A stretch of 64,000 nt of DNA from Novosphingobium profundi (GCF_018491765.1 NZ_JABWCU010000008.1:186001-250000); one strand, 5' to 3'. Positions 20,658-30,624 are shown, counted from the first letter of the stretch. Program-made: numbers and translations. Notes: generated by a model from the letters alone, not told the origin.

Positions 20658-21290
20658 CTATCCCTTCCTGTCGGTGAGCTTCCCGACAATGATGCCTGCC
20701 TGCGGGTCCGTCAGGGACTGTTCCACGTGGAACACGTGCCGCCACTTGCGAAGGTCCTGCAATTCTTGCTGTGCCGAGCGCCCCTTGGGCAACACCCAGA
20801 TCGTGTCACCTGTGGAAAATCGAGAGGATAATTCCAAAAGCCGTTCGAGTGGTGCGAAGGCACGCGCGGAAATCACGCTGGCGCGTTGCGATTCGACCAG
20901 TTCGAGTCGCTGTCCGGCAATCCGTGCCCTGTCGAGGCCCATGGCGATTCGGGCGCGTTCAAGCCAGTCGATCCGCCGCGCACGCGACTCGACCATGACA
21001 ACCTCGCATTCGGGGCGAAGCGCGGCGATCACCAATCCGGGAAACCCCGCTCCCGTCCCGAGGTCATACCAGGGTCCGTGTGTTTCACGTGGAACATGAG
21101 TGAGAAGCTGTGCCGAATCGACGATATGGCGCAGCCAGACCTGTTCGAGACTGGCGGCGGAGACCAGATTCTGGCGCTGGTTCTCCTCGGCAAGCATCGC
21201 CACGAGACATTCCAGGCGTTCAGCCGCCTCCGCATCGTAGCCAGGTAACGTCTCAAGCCAGGATCGCGCCTCGGCGTTTGTCGTAATCAT
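20658..21290 (-). CDS. rsmG: 16S rRNA (guanine527-N7)-methyltransferase RsmG
   Basis: A 210-residue SAM-dependent methyltransferase. Motif I is [13 protein letters not shown], followed by [15 protein letters not shown] and [14 protein letters not shown], as in RsmG/GidB. It modifies G527 of 16S rRNA. The start at 21290 is set by ATGA overlap with the mnmG stop. Two parS palindromes lie inside it (20719-20734 and 21081-21096); one encodes HVFHVEQ and the other VPRET. Confidence 0.95.
   Translation of the reverse strand: MITTNAEARSWLETLPGYDAEAAERLECLVAMLAEENQRQNLVSAASLEQVWLRHIVDSAQLLTHVPRETHGPWYDLGTGAGFPGLVIAALRPECEVVMVESRARRIDWLERARIAMGLDRARIAGQRLELVESQRASVISARAFAPLERLLELSSRFSTGDTIWVLPKGRSAQQELQDLRKWRHVFHVEQSLTDPQAGIIVGKLTDRKG
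20719..20734. promoter_or_regulatory. parS site 2 (3' part of rsmG)
   Basis: TGTTCCACGTGGAACA, a perfect palindrome identical to site 1; the only genic site read in a different frame (HVFHVEQ). Confidence 0.9.
21081..21096. promoter_or_regulatory. parS site 3 (inside rsmG)
   Basis: TGTTTCACGTGGAACA, a hybrid of the TTTC and TTCC half-site variants, one position off perfect symmetry. Confidence 0.88.
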
Positions 21291-23149
21291 GCCGCCGAAG
21301 TCTCCCGCCGGGCGCGAACAAGAACCGCGGCCAGCGCCGCCGGTGTGATTCCGGGAATGCGCCCGGCCGCCGCGAGATTGGCAGGGCGTGCGCTGGTCAA
21401 TCGTTCGACCATCTCGCGCGACAGGCCCGGAATCTCGTCGTAAGGGAAATGGTCGCCCAAGTGGAGCGCTTCGCTCGCGCGCAGATCCTTGAGCTCGCGC
21501 TCCTGCCTTTCGAGATAAGGTGCATATGCGGCATCTTCGGCCACCTCCCCGGCAAGCTCTCGATCGGCAAGCGGATGCGTCTCCCCTTCCCGCGCCAGCC
21601 ACGGTTCGAGCCGATCGAGGTCGATCCCGTCGAAACGAAGCCATTCGCGAAGCGGCAAACGGCCCAGGTCCATCCGCACCGACATTCCCGCCTGCGCCAG
21701 CACGCTCGCCGCTACGGGTTGGTCGAGCGCTTCCTCGAGGCCCGCGCGCGCATCCTCGCGCCGCTCGAACCAGGCGCGGCGCACGGATCTGACGGCCCCA
21801 GCTTCGATCGCCAGGGGCGTAAGACGCGTCGAAGCATTGTTCGCGCGCAAACGAAGCCGGTACTCAGCGCGCGCGGTCAGCATGCGGTACGGCTCGCTCA
21901 CACCGTGCAACGTCAGGTCGTCGATCATGACCGCCATGTAGCTGTTGGCACGATCGAGCGCGGCCGGTTCGCGTCTCAGTATCTGCGCTGCCGCCTGCAT
22001 GCCCGCGACCAGTCCCTGCGCCGCCGCTTCCTCGTAGCCGGTCGTTCCATTGATCTGGCCTGCACAATAGAGACCCGGCATGTCGCGCAGTTCGAGAGTC
22101 GGACGCAGGGCCCGCGGATCGATGTGATCATATTCTACCGCATAGCCCGGCACGACCATCTCTACCGCCTCGAGTCCTTCCATGCTGCGCATCATCGCGA
22201 GTTGGACGTCGGTCGGCAACGAAGTGCTCACCCCATTGGGATAGACGAGATGCGTATCGAGCCCTTCCGGTTCGAGGAAAATCTGGTGTCCGTCGCGATC
22301 GGCGAAACGGTGAATCTTGTCCTCGATGGAGGGGCAATAGCGCGGCCCCCTCGCCCCAATCGCGCCCGAGAAGAGCGGCGAGCGATCGAGATTGGCGCGG
22401 ATGATATCGTGCGTCTGCGGATTGGTGCGCGTGATTGCACAGAACACTTGCGGGACCACGCGCCTCCCCATCGCCGACATCGTCCAGTCCTCCGCGTCGG
22501 AGGGCTGTTCCTCGAGGCGTCCCCAATCGATCGTCCGGCCATCGAGACGCGGCGGCGTGCCGGTCTTGAGACGGGCCATCGGCAGGCTCGCCGCGCGCAT
22601 CTGCTGCGCCAGGCGCTGTGCCGATGCCTCACCGATCCGCCCGCCCACGAGACGCTCCTCGCCGCGAAACAGCGTGCCGCCCAGGAAGGTACCTGTGCAC
22701 AGGATCGTAGCGGGGGCCGAAAGGCGCGCGCCATCGGCAAGGTCAATTCCCACGACCCGTCCCTGCTCGATCACCAAGGCAGCCGCCTCTCCGGCGACAA
22801 GCGTAAGATCGCCCTGCTGCTTAAGCAGCCGGTGGATTGCCGCCTTGAACAGGCGCCGGTCGGCCTGGACACGTGGCCCCTGCACGGCACTGCCCTTGGA
22901 GCGATTGAGCATGCGGTAATGGATCGCGGCCGCATCGGCTGCACGCGCGATCAGGCCGTCGAAGGCGTCGACCTCGCGCACCAAGTGCCCCTTGCCCAAG
23001 CCGCCAATCGCGGGATTGCAGCTCATCGCACCGATCGCGTCGAGATCGAAACTCACAAGGGCGACGCGGGCACCCATGCGCGCGGCAACAGCCGCCGCTT
23101 CGCAGCCGGCATGGCCGCCGCCGATCACGATGACATCGAAGGAATGCAT
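21287..23149 (-). CDS. mnmG: tRNA uridine-5-carboxymethylaminomethyl modification enzyme MnmG (GidA)
   Basis: A 620-residue FAD protein that with MnmE modifies the wobble uridine of several tRNAs. The N-terminal dinucleotide-binding motif is [14 protein letters not shown]; further marks are [52 protein letters not shown] and the C-terminal helical domain ending [12 protein letters not shown]. Its stop overlaps the rsmG start as ATGA. A parS palindrome lies in the gap upstream of its start. Confidence 0.97.
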   Translation of the reverse strand: MHSFDVIVIGGGHAGCEAAAVAARMGARVALVSFDLDAIGAMSCNPAIGGLGKGHLVREVDAFDGLIARAADAAAIHYRMLNRSKGSAVQGPRVQADRRLFKAAIHRLLKQQGDLTLVAGEAAALVIEQGRVVGIDLADGARLSAPATILCTGTFLGGTLFRGEERLVGGRIGEASAQRLAQQMRAASLPMARLKTGTPPRLDGRTIDWGRLEEQPSDAEDWTMSAMGRRVVPQVFCAITRTNPQTHDIIRANLDRSPLFSGAIGARGPRYCPSIEDKIHRFADRDGHQIFLEPEGLDTHLVYPNGVSTSLPTDVQLAMMRSMEGLEAVEMVVPGYAVEYDHIDPRALRPTLELRDMPGLYCAGQINGTTGYEEAAAQGLVAGMQAAAQILRREPAALDRANSYMAVMIDDLTLHGVSEPYRMLTARAEYRLRLRANNASTRLTPLAIEAGAVRSVRRAWFERREDARAGLEEALDQPVAASVLAQAGMSVRMDLGRLPLREWLRFDGIDLDRLEPWLAREGETHPLADRELAGEVAEDAAYAPYLERQERELKDLRASEALHLGDHFPYDEIPGLSREMVERLTSARPANLAAAGRIPGITPAALAAVLVRARRETSAA

Positions 23150-23206
23150 GGCTCAAGCGCTTACTCTACCGCCTTGCCTGCGTCAAAGTCCGCGCGCGAT
23201 TTTGCC

Positions 23207-23222
23207 TGTTCCACGTGAAACA
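23207..23222. promoter_or_regulatory. parS site 4 (mnmE-mnmG gap)
   Basis: TGTTCCACGTGAAACA, the only parS copy outside a coding region, in the 81-base gap between mnmE and mnmG. Confidence 0.9.
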
Positions 23223-23230
23223 TGCGGGAG

Positions 23231-24535
23231 CTACTTCCCGATGCAGAAGCGCCCGAACAAAGCGTCGAGCATATCCTCGGTTGTTGATCTTCCAATCAGG
23301 GAATCGAAGGCGACCCGCGCACTGCGCAACTCCTCGGCTTGAAGCAGAAGGTCAGTAACGCATAACGCTCCCTCAAGAGCCAGTCGCGCCCGGGACAGCA
23401 GCTGGCCCTGGCGCTGGTTGAGCGCCACCTCACCCGGCCGCGGCAGGCAGGACCTGCCGAACCGGACCAGGTCTCGGCGCAGGCCATCAAGTCCTTCTCC
23501 AGTGATTGCCGACAACCGGTGACGCGGTCCAGCCTTCCTGAGATGCTGATCTCGATCCGCTTGCGCCTCGATCTCCCAGCTACCTTCGGGGCCCTCACCT
23601 TCTGGGCCCAGCCAGAGCACAAGGTCAGCCTTCGCCAGTTCGCCGCGTGCCCGGTCGACACCGATCGCCTCGATCGCGTCCTGCGTCCCCTCGCGCAAGC
23701 CAGCGGTATCGATGAAGGCAAAGGGCACGCCATCCAACGCGACAGCGCGCACGAGCACGTCGCGCGTCGTTCCGGCAAGCGGCGCGGTGATCGCGGCCTC
23801 GTCTTCGACCAATGCGTTGAACAGGGTACTCTTGCCCGCATTGGGTGGTCCGGCAAGCACCACGCGCAGGCCTTCGCGCAAGGCTTCGGCACGAGGACGG
23901 GTAAGCCAGGATTCCAATTCGCCGGACAGCGCGACAAGGTCCGCGCGAAAGTGAGGGGGCAGTTCGGCGACGTCATCCTCGTCACTGAAATCAAGAATGG
24001 CCTCGATCGCAGCCGAAGCCGAAAGGACCCGGTCGCGCCAGTTGGAGACCTGCTGCGAGAACGCGCCCCCTGCCATCGCAATGGCCGCAAGCCGCTGAAG
24101 CTCGGTCTCCGATGATAACAAGTCGGCAAGGCCTTCCGCCTCGGCCAAATCGATGCGCCCGTTCGCAAAAGCCCTGCGGGTGAATTCACCCGGCTGTGCC
24201 GCACGGATCGCCAGCGCCGCTCCACCCTCGCCCGCCATGCCCAGATCTGCCAGCGCAGACTCGACCGCGCGCACCACGGCGCGGCCGCCGTGCAAGTGCA
24301 ATTCGGCTAGATCCTCACCGGTCGCGGTAGCTGGACCGGGAAACCAGAGCACGAGTGCCTGGTCGAGAACTGTTTCACGTGAAACACGCAAGGTCCGCAG
24401 GCTTGCCCGGCGCGGCTGCGGAAGCGATCCGGCAAGCCGCTCCAGAACCGAACCCGCCGCAGGTCCGCTGATCCGGACGACGGCGAGCGCGGCCGGTGGC
24501 GCTCCGCTGGACAAGGCAAAGATCGTGTCGTTCAT
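23231..24535 (-). CDS. mnmE: tRNA modification GTPase MnmE (TrmE)
   Basis: A 434-residue GTPase, partner of MnmG. It starts MNDTIFALSSGAPPAALAVVR, with an N-terminal folate-binding domain (ELHLHGGRAVVRAV), a G domain (VVLAGPPNAGKSTLFNAL, TRDVLV, IDTAGLRE) and the family C-terminal motif FCIGK. The start at 24535 matches the conserved N-terminus; the frame continues to 24580 without similarity. A parS palindrome at 24371-24386 encodes VSRET within it. Confidence 0.96.
   Translation of the reverse strand: MNDTIFALSSGAPPAALAVVRISGPAAGSVLERLAGSLPQPRRASLRTLRVSRETVLDQALVLWFPGPATATGEDLAELHLHGGRAVVRAVESALADLGMAGEGGAALAIRAAQPGEFTRRAFANGRIDLAEAEGLADLLSSETELQRLAAIAMAGGAFSQQVSNWRDRVLSASAAIEAILDFSDEDDVAELPPHFRADLVALSGELESWLTRPRAEALREGLRVVLAGPPNAGKSTLFNALVEDEAAITAPLAGTTRDVLVRAVALDGVPFAFIDTAGLREGTQDAIEAIGVDRARGELAKADLVLWLGPEGEGPEGSWEIEAQADRDQHLRKAGPRHRLSAITGEGLDGLRRDLVRFGRSCLPRPGEVALNQRQGQLLSRARLALEGALCVTDLLLQAEELRSARVAFDSLIGRSTTEDMLDALFGRFCIGK
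24371..24386. promoter_or_regulatory. parS site 5 (inside mnmE)
   Basis: TGTTTCACGTGAAACA, the perfect consensus parS palindrome, encoding VSRET in mnmE. Confidence 0.92.
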
Positions 24536-24615
24536 CGCCTGCGCGCCTAGCCGATCCGGACCCAACGGAGCAAATGGCAAAAACGGGAGAAGGCGCTCGC
24601 TTCCGCCTCTCTCGC

Positions 24616-24885
24616 TTAGTTGCCCTTCGACTTGTCGCTCGAACCCTGGCCGCTCATCGCCATGGCAATCCCGCTTTCGAGGAACTGCTGGAAGAGCTTG
24701 AAGCCCATCTGGCCCATCGGCGCCATCTGCTTGGTGAGTTCCTGAAGCTGGTCGAAACTGCCAGCCCCCTTCATCGCGTTCGTGAGTGCCTCGACATAGA
24801 CCTCGTTGGCACGCGTCACATCGGGCAGGCCGAGAAACCGGCGCGCCTCTTCAGGGGAACATTCGACCTCGACATTGACCTTCAT
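24616..24885 (-). CDS. DUF6489-type small protein
   Basis: An 89-residue acidic protein starting MKVNVEVECSPEEARRFLG, with LPDVTRANEVYVEAL and a methionine/glutamine-rich C-terminal half (LTKQMAPMGQMGFKLFQQF). I associate it with DUF6489, a family seen in sphingomonads and relatives; no function is known to me. AGGAGG stands 5 bases before the chosen ATG at 24885; the frame extends to 24951. It precedes mnmE in the same direction with an 80-base gap. Confidence 0.75.
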   Translation of the reverse strand: MKVNVEVECSPEEARRFLGLPDVTRANEVYVEALTNAMKGAGSFDQLQELTKQMAPMGQMGFKLFQQFLESGIAMAMSGQGSSDKSKGN

Positions 24886-25027
24886 GAGGCCCTCCTGCTC
24901 TCTCGTCTTTTTGTTGAACGAAGGCTGACACATACGCTTGGCAAAGTCCATTGCCAGTCCCTACCTGCTAGGCAAGCCGCCTCCTTGCGCCAGGACGGAC
25001 GGCATTGCCAGACAGGAGAGCAAACCC

Positions 25028-25090
25028 ATGACCCATACAACGCCCGCGATCGTCCCGGATTCCACGCCGGATATCGAGATCCGCGCATGA
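25028..25090 (+). CDS. possible 20-residue leader peptide
   Basis: A short frame ATG-TGA encoding MTHTTPAIVPDSTPDIEIRA. AGGAG stands 9 bases before its ATG, and its TGA overlaps the ATG of the following FMN-binding gene as ATGA. The downstream gene has no obvious ribosome site of its own, so re-initiation from this peptide could control it. No codon run typical of attenuators is seen. It may equally be a chance frame. Confidence 0.35.
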   Translation: MTHTTPAIVPDSTPDIEIRA

Positions 25091-26676
25091 GTGCCCTGCC
25101 CGGACCGCGCTATCTCGTTCCTCTCCTGGTTCTTGCTCTCAGCCTTGCCTGCCTCCTGATCGCCCCTCTGCACATCCTGCTGGTGATCATGGTTCCGGTA
25201 TTTCTGCTGACCTTCCTAGATTTCTTCCAGAACCGCCACGCCCTTCGCCGCAACTACCCACTCATCGCCCGGGTGCGCTGGCTGTTCGAGGATCTCCGTC
25301 CCTTCCTGCGCGCCTATGTCGTGGAGAGCGACCGCGAGGGTCGCCCATTCACCATCGATGAGCGCAGCCTCGTCTACGCGCGCGCCAAAGGCGAAGTCTC
25401 GACGCACCCGATGGGCACCGAGCTCGACGTCTACTCGGACGAGTACGAATGGCTCGGTCACTCGATCGCGCCCAACGAAGCGGCTCCGGAAAGCTGGCAC
25501 GTGCGCGTCGGCGGCGATGAATGCGCCAAGCCCTATAGCACGTCCCTCCTCAACATCTCGGCGATGAGCTTCGGCGCGCTGTCGGCCAACGCGATCGAAT
25601 CGCTCAACAAAGGCGCTGCCATCGGCGGGTTCGCGCATGACACCGGCGAGGGCTCGATCAGCCGCTACCACCGCAAGCACGGCGGCGACCTGATCTGGGA
25701 ACTGGGTAGCGGCTACTTCGGATGCCGCCACAAGGACGGCAGCTTCAACCCCGAGCTGTTCGCCGAGCAAGCACGCGACGACCAGGTCAAGATGGTCGAA
25801 ATCAAGCTCAGCCAGGGTGCAAAGCCCGGACATGGCGGTGTGCTTCCCGGCGCCAAGGTCACTCCGGAAATTGCCGAGGCGCGCAAGGTCGACATCGGCG
25901 AGGACTGCATCTCACCCGCAGCCCACCCCGCTTTTCAGACTCCGATTGAGTTGCTCGAATTTACCGCGCGGCTGCGTGAGCTCTCGGGCGGCAAGCCAGC
26001 GGGCCTCAAGCTCTGCGTCGGACAGCCCCATGAAGTCATGGCGCTGATGAAGGCGATCGTCGAAACCGGAATCGCGCCGGACTTCATTGTCGTCGATGGC
26101 GCCGAAGGCGGCACCGGTGCGGCACCCCAGGAACTGACCGACAACGTTGGCATGCCCTTGCGCGAAGGCCTGATCCTGATGCGCAATGCGCTGGTCGGCA
26201 GCAATCTCAAGGACCGCGTCCGCCTCGGAGCCTCGGGCAAGATTCACTCGGGCGCGGGCATGGCGCGCGCTTTCGCGCTCGGCGCCGACTGGTGCAACGC
26301 CGCGCGCCCCTTCATGTTCGCACTGGGCTGCGTGCAATCGATGAAGTGCCACACGGGCGAATGCCCGACCGGCGTCGCCACACAAGTCGCCTGGCGCCAG
26401 AAGGGTCTCGTCGTCGACGACAAGGCCGAACGCGTCGCGCGCTTCCAACACGAGACTCTCAAGGCATTGCGCGAGATCGTCGTTGCCATGGGATACCGCA
26501 GTCCCTGGGAGCTGACTCAGCACGACATGTACCAGCGCATCGACAGCGCCAAGGCCGGTCCGCTCGACGAAGTCTATCCCTTCATCCAGCCCGGACAATT
26601 GCTCGCCGATGCGGATAGTACGCCCTACGCACGCGCGTGGAAGGTGGCGAGCGCGGAAACGTTCCGGCGGGTCTAG
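25087..26676 (+). CDS. FMN-binding glutamate-synthase-like protein
   Basis: A 529-residue protein with two N-terminal membrane spans (YLVPLLVLALSLACLLIAP and ILLVIMVPVFLLTFLDFF) before a GltB-like FMN barrel. The catalytic core shows LLNISAMSFGALSANAIE, GEGSISRYHRKHGGD, DFIVVDGAEGGTGAAPQE and an iron-sulfur-like cysteine set CVQSMKCHTGECPTGVATQ. Such membrane-attached single-subunit relatives of glutamate synthase lack the glutaminase domain and their substrate is not established. The start at 25087 overlaps the possible leader peptide stop. Confidence 0.88.
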   Translation: MSALPGPRYLVPLLVLALSLACLLIAPLHILLVIMVPVFLLTFLDFFQNRHALRRNYPLIARVRWLFEDLRPFLRAYVVESDREGRPFTIDERSLVYARAKGEVSTHPMGTELDVYSDEYEWLGHSIAPNEAAPESWHVRVGGDECAKPYSTSLLNISAMSFGALSANAIESLNKGAAIGGFAHDTGEGSISRYHRKHGGDLIWELGSGYFGCRHKDGSFNPELFAEQARDDQVKMVEIKLSQGAKPGHGGVLPGAKVTPEIAEARKVDIGEDCISPAAHPAFQTPIELLEFTARLRELSGGKPAGLKLCVGQPHEVMALMKAIVETGIAPDFIVVDGAEGGTGAAPQELTDNVGMPLREGLILMRNALVGSNLKDRVRLGASGKIHSGAGMARAFALGADWCNAARPFMFALGCVQSMKCHTGECPTGVATQVAWRQKGLVVDDKAERVARFQHETLKALREIVVAMGYRSPWELTQHDMYQRIDSAKAGPLDEVYPFIQPGQLLADADSTPYARAWKVASAETFRRV

Positions 26677-26738
26677 AGAGTTTAGAGCATTGTAACCGCT
26701 CAAGTTGCCATTGCCGTGAAGCAATCGAAGAGAGGCCT

Positions 26739-26776
26739 GACGGTATACGGGGTCAAGGGGTGGTAAACCCCTTGAA
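26739..26776 (-). repeat. dispersed palindromic repeat, copy 2 (38-bp core, inverted)
   Basis: Read on the minus strand it begins TTCAAGGGGTTTACCACC and ends GTATACCGTC, matching copies 1 and 3 over 38 bases, then diverges. The CAAGGGGT/ACCCCTTG arms are at 26754-26761 and 26767-26774. The second hairpin is missing, so this copy looks truncated. It sits between the FMN protein gene and the quinone oxidoreductase gene. Confidence 0.8.
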
Positions 26777-26859
26777 TCACGGCTTGAATCACACGCCTAC
26801 CAAATCCTGCCCCGGTTCCTATCTAAAACCTTGAAACCCAACCCAGGACAGGAATCTTG

Positions 26860-27840
26860 ATGACCAGCGCCTACCGCATGATCGTTGCCGAGCACGGCGG
26901 ACCCGAGAAAGTTTCACGTGAAACATTCAAGGTCCCCTCCCCTGGTCCTGGCCAGATCCTGATCGAAACCGAAGCCGTCGGCCTCAACTTCATCGACACT
27001 TATTACCGGGCGGGCCTCTATGCCGACGCACTGCCTATCGTGCTCGGTTCGGAAAGCGTGGGAACGATCGTCGCGCTCGGCGAAGGCGTCGAAGGCTTCG
27101 CGATCGGTGAGCGCGTGGGCTATACTGGCGCGGGCGGTGCCTATGCCACGCACCGACTGATCCCGGCAGCCGGCGCTATCCGCGTTCCCGCGACAATCGA
27201 TCCGAAGATCGCTGCCGCGGTGCTGCTCAAGGGCCTGACCGCCTGTTACCTGGCCGAGGACACCTTTCCCGCAAAGGCGGGTGACGTGGCGCTGGTCCAC
27301 GCCGCTGCGGGTGGTGTCGGCTCGCTGCTGGTGCCCTGGCTGGCCGACAAGGGCGTCACCGTCATCGCCCATTGCGGAAGCAAGGCCAAGGCGGACAGCG
27401 TCCCCGTCCCCGCGAGCCATTCGCTTCATTGCAGCTTTGCCGAATTGCCGGACAAGGTTCGTGAGTTGACCGATGGGGCAATGTGCCAGGTCGTCTACGA
27501 CGGCGTCGGCGCGGCGAGTTGGGAGGCCTCGCTCGCCTGCCTGCGCAGCCGGGGGCTGATCGCCAGCTTCGGCAACGCATCGGGTCCGGTCCCCCCGGTA
27601 CCGATGCTTGACCTGATGAAGGCGGGCGGCGGCTCGCTTTTCGCCACGCGGCCCACGCTCGCCCACTACATCGCCACCCCCGAAGCGCGCGATGCCAGTG
27701 CAGCCAAGCTGTTCGATCGCATCGCCACTGGAGTCTTGAAGGTCAAAATCGGGCAGACGTTCGCGCTGGACCAGGCCGCCGAGGCGCACCGCGCCCTGGA
27801 AAGCCGGGCCACGACCGGATCGACCGTGCTGATCCCCTGA
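26860..27840 (+). CDS. quinone oxidoreductase (zinc-free MDR family)
   Basis: A 326-residue NADPH-dependent oxidoreductase. It shows EHGGPEKV near the start, GLNFIDTYYRAGLY, then LLKGLTACYL and the nucleotide-binding VALVHAAAGGVGSLL, and SFGNASGPVPPV, as in Qor proteins; zinc-ligand cysteines are absent. The start is the ATG at 26860 with AGGA 6 bases upstream. A near-consensus parS site at 26910-26925 encodes VSRET near its N-terminus. A strong bidirectional terminator follows. Confidence 0.93.
   Translation: MTSAYRMIVAEHGGPEKVSRETFKVPSPGPGQILIETEAVGLNFIDTYYRAGLYADALPIVLGSESVGTIVALGEGVEGFAIGERVGYTGAGGAYATHRLIPAAGAIRVPATIDPKIAAAVLLKGLTACYLAEDTFPAKAGDVALVHAAAGGVGSLLVPWLADKGVTVIAHCGSKAKADSVPVPASHSLHCSFAELPDKVRELTDGAMCQVVYDGVGAASWEASLACLRSRGLIASFGNASGPVPPVPMLDLMKAGGGSLFATRPTLAHYIATPEARDASAAKLFDRIATGVLKVKIGQTFALDQAAEAHRALESRATTGSTVLIP
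26910..26925. promoter_or_regulatory. parS site 6 (inside quinone oxidoreductase gene)
   Basis: AGTTTCACGTGAAACA, one base off the perfect parS palindrome at the first position. Confidence 0.85.
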
Positions 27841-27862
27841 TCGCCCCACCACCGAATACACG

Positions 27863-27901
27863 AAGGGCCCGCGAGACTGGAGTGTCTTGCGGGCCCTTTT
27901 T
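27863..27901. terminator. bidirectional terminator
   Basis: AAGGGCCCGC (27863-27872) pairs perfectly with GCGGGCCCTT (27889-27898), ending in a T run. It lies between the convergent quinone oxidoreductase and terC genes. Confidence 0.9.
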
Positions 27902-27921
27902 CGTGTGTCGTGCAATTGAAG

Positions 27922-28635
27922 TCAGAACAGCGAGACAATGCCCAGCTGCGGATCGATCCATCCCTCGTAGATCATCTTGCAGGCGACGTAGAGGATGACG
28001 ACGAGGCCCAGATAGGCAATCCAGCGGTAACGCCCGATGACCCGCGCCAGAGCGTTCGCGGCAAGCCCCATCAGCGCCACCGAAAGCAGCAGCCCGACGA
28101 TGAGGATGCCGGGATGCTCGCGCGCAGCGCCGGCCACGCCAAGCACGTTGTCGAGGCTCATCGAAACGTCGGCGACCGCCACGGCCCAAGCCGCGCCGGC
28201 GAAGCTCTTCGCCGATTTCAGCCCCGAATGCTCGTCCCCCTCGATCTCGGGCGAACCCACATTGCCCGAATCCTCGCGCAGTTCGCGCCAGAACTTCCAG
28301 GCCACCCACAAGAGCAGCAAGCCGCCCGCGAAGATCAAGCCGACGACACCGAGCAACCAGGTCACCATCAGGGCAAAGGCGATGCGCAGGAAAAGCGCGG
28401 CGCCGATGCCGATCAGAATCACTTTCTTGCGGTCCGCTGCAGGAAGACCCGCCGCGAGTGCACCCACGACGATGGCGTTGTCGCCCGCCAGCAGCAAGTC
28501 GATCATCAGGACCTGCCCGAAGGCGGCCAAGGCCGCCGGTTCGGTGATGTTGGCGAAGTCCGAGGCGATATGCTGCCAGATCTCGGCCGGTCCGCCCAGC
28601 GAGGCGGATGCGACCAAGGCTCCAAGGATAGTCAC
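27922..28635 (-). CDS. TerC family integral membrane protein
   Basis: A 237-residue membrane protein with about seven spans. The family mark is MIDLLLAGDNAIVVGALAAG, and a second acidic span is DVSMSLDNVLGVAGAA. TerC proteins are linked to metal (manganese) export or tellurite resistance; the actual substrate is not visible. The N-terminal helix starts soon after the ATG at 28635. It follows rho by 24 bases, so it is probably at the end of the hemE-hemJ-rho transcript. Confidence 0.9.
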   Translation of the reverse strand: MTILGALVASASLGGPAEIWQHIASDFANITEPAALAAFGQVLMIDLLLAGDNAIVVGALAAGLPAADRKKVILIGIGAALFLRIAFALMVTWLLGVVGLIFAGGLLLLWVAWKFWRELREDSGNVGSPEIEGDEHSGLKSAKSFAGAAWAVAVADVSMSLDNVLGVAGAAREHPGILIVGLLLSVALMGLAANALARVIGRYRWIAYLGLVVILYVACKMIYEGWIDPQLGIVSLF

Positions 28636-28659
28636 GTAGTAAAGCCCCCGCTTGTCCGC

Positions 28660-29916
28660 TTACTGGTTCATCGTCGCGAAGAAGTCCTCGTTGGTCTTGG
28701 AGTCCTTCATCTTGTCGAGGAGGAACTCCATCGCATCGATGGTGCCCATCTGCATGAGGATGCGGCGCAGCAGCCACATCTTCGAGAGCTGGTCCTTGGG
28801 AACCAGCAGCTCTTCCTTGCGGGTGCCCGACTTGCCCACGTCGAGCGCGGGGAAGATGCGCTTGTCGGCAACCTTGCGATCAAGCACGATTTCCGAGTTA
28901 CCGGTGCCCTTGAACTCTTCGAAGATGACTTCGTCCATGCGGCTGCCGGTGTCGATCAGCGCGGTGGCGATGATCGAGAGCGAACCGCCCTCCTCGATGT
29001 TGCGCGCCGCGCCGAAGAAGCGCTTGGGGCGCTGCAGGGCGTTGGCATCGACACCGCCGGTCAGGACCTTGCCCGAGCTCGGCACCACGGTGTTGTAGGC
29101 CCGGCCCAGACGCGTGATCGAGTCGAGCAGGATGACCACGTCGCGCTTGTGCTCGACGAGGCGCTTGGCCTTCTCGATCACCATTTCAGCAACCTGGACG
29201 TGGCGCTGCGCGGGTTCGTCGAAGGTCGAGGAAATGACCTCGCCCTTCACCGAGCGCTGCATGTCGGTAACTTCCTCGGGGCGTTCGTCGACCAGCAGGA
29301 CGAGCAGGAACACCTCGGGGTGGTTGTCGGTGATGGCCTTGGCCATGTTCTGCAACAGAACGGTCTTACCCGTGCGGGGCGGCGCGACGATCAGTGCGCG
29401 CTGGCCCTTGCCCTGCGGGCTGATGAGATCGATGACGCGCGCCGACTTGTCCTTGACCGTCGGGTCGAGACTGTCGAGCTTGAGACGCTCGTCGGGATAG
29501 AGCGGGGTCAGGTTGTCGAAGTTGGTGCGGTGGCGCACGGCGTCGGGATCGTCGAAGTTGACCTTGGTCAGCTTGGTGATCGCGAAGTAGCGCTCGCCGT
29601 CACGAGGCGCGCGAATCTCGCCTTCGACGGTGTCGCCCGTGCGCAGGCCCCACTTGCGGACCTGGTTGGGCGAGACGTAGATATCGTCGGGGCCCGCGAG
29701 GTAGTTGGCCTCGGGGCTGCGCAGGAAGCCGAAACCGTCGGTGAGCACTTCGATCGTGCCCAGGCCCATGATTTCCTCGCCGTCCTCGGCGACTTCCTTG
29801 AGAATCCCGAACATGAGATCCTGGCGGCGCATGGTGGAGGCGCCTTCGACGCCCATTTCCTCTGCCATCTCGACCAGTTCGGCCGGCGTTTTCTTCTTGA
29901 GTTCTTTCAGATGCAT
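28660..29916 (-). CDS. rho: transcription termination factor Rho
   Basis: A 418-residue hexameric RNA helicase. It starts [19 protein letters not shown] (Rho N domain), followed by the RNA-binding cold-shock-like region ([13 protein letters not shown]), then the ATPase with Walker [14 protein letters not shown], Walker [17 protein letters not shown] and the secondary RNA site near GALDANALQ-like residues ([19 protein letters not shown]). The start at 29916 is conserved; the frame to 30060 is not. The 264-base upstream region holds no other gene; Rho leaders are often autoregulated. Confidence 0.97.
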   Translation of the reverse strand: MHLKELKKKTPAELVEMAEEMGVEGASTMRRQDLMFGILKEVAEDGEEIMGLGTIEVLTDGFGFLRSPEANYLAGPDDIYVSPNQVRKWGLRTGDTVEGEIRAPRDGERYFAITKLTKVNFDDPDAVRHRTNFDNLTPLYPDERLKLDSLDPTVKDKSARVIDLISPQGKGQRALIVAPPRTGKTVLLQNMAKAITDNHPEVFLLVLLVDERPEEVTDMQRSVKGEVISSTFDEPAQRHVQVAEMVIEKAKRLVEHKRDVVILLDSITRLGRAYNTVVPSSGKVLTGGVDANALQRPKRFFGAARNIEEGGSLSIIATALIDTGSRMDEVIFEEFKGTGNSEIVLDRKVADKRIFPALDVGKSGTRKEELLVPKDQLSKMWLLRRILMQMGTIDAMEFLLDKMKDSKTNEDFFATMNQ

Positions 29917-30180
29917 TTGTCTGGATTCCGAATGGAAAAAAGGAGGGTCGGCCGGAAGGGATCGAGGGGCTTGGGGAAAGCAGATCCGGGTCGGCGAACG
30001 CGAAGGCCGCCGTGGTTCCGGGACAGCGCTGCAAATAAGCCTTTGCCAGCCTCGGGTCAATGACTCGTGACACGGCGCGCCGCTGCTTCGGGCCCGATGC
30101 GGCCCAGGCTGCGGTAAACGGATTTGCGATGGCGGACGGGGTTCGGGGTGGGTCCCCCCAGAAATCCCCTGGAAGAGGCC

Positions 30181-30624
30181 TTAGAAGGGCTTCACGACCA
30201 CCAGGATGACCACGACGACCGCGACCAGGCTGGGCACCTCGTTGAGCATGCGCAGCGCCTTGGCGCTCATCGTGCGCTCGCCCTTCGCCAGCTTCTTGCC
30301 GTAGCTCACCAGCCAGCCATGGTAGGCCGAGAGCCCGAGCACGAAGAGCAGCTTGGCGTGGAGCCAGGGTGCGGACCAGTACTGCATCGCGGTCGCAAGG
30401 GCGATGCCGAAGACCCAGACCATGATCAGCGAAGGGGTCAGGATGATCTTGCGCAGCTTGGCCTCGCGATCGATCCAGCGCGCCTCTTCGGGCGAACCCG
30501 GCTCCGCTTCCTGGTGATAGACGAAATAGCGCGGGAGCATGAACAGCCCGGCCATCCAGAAGATCACGAAGATGATGTGACCGGCCTTGAGCCAGAGATA
30601 GGTGGTCTGCAAGATCTGCTCCAT
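30181..30624 (-). CDS. hemJ: protoporphyrinogen oxidase HemJ
   Basis: A 147-residue four-span membrane protein. It starts MEQILQTTYLWLKAGHIIFV, with FWMAGLFMLPRYFVYHQEA and KLLFVLGLSAYHGWLV, matching HemJ (UPF0093). HemJ oxidises protoporphyrinogen IX to protoporphyrin IX in many bacteria lacking HemG/HemY. It lies between hemE (82-base gap) and rho, all leftward. Confidence 0.93.
   Translation of the reverse strand: MEQILQTTYLWLKAGHIIFVIFWMAGLFMLPRYFVYHQEAEPGSPEEARWIDREAKLRKIILTPSLIMVWVFGIALATAMQYWSAPWLHAKLLFVLGLSAYHGWLVSYGKKLAKGERTMSAKALRMLNEVPSLVAVVVVILVVVKPF

Noticed and set aside
20647..20658. GATCACGTGGTC at the parA start as an eighth parS site
   Set aside because: It shares the CACGTG core but lacks the TGTT/AACA outer bases found in all seven accepted sites.
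24496..25086. N-terminal extension of the FMN glutamate-synthase-like protein to 24496
   Set aside because: The extension runs antisense through the DUF6489 and mnmE starts and has no family similarity; the start at 25087 leads directly into the membrane helices.
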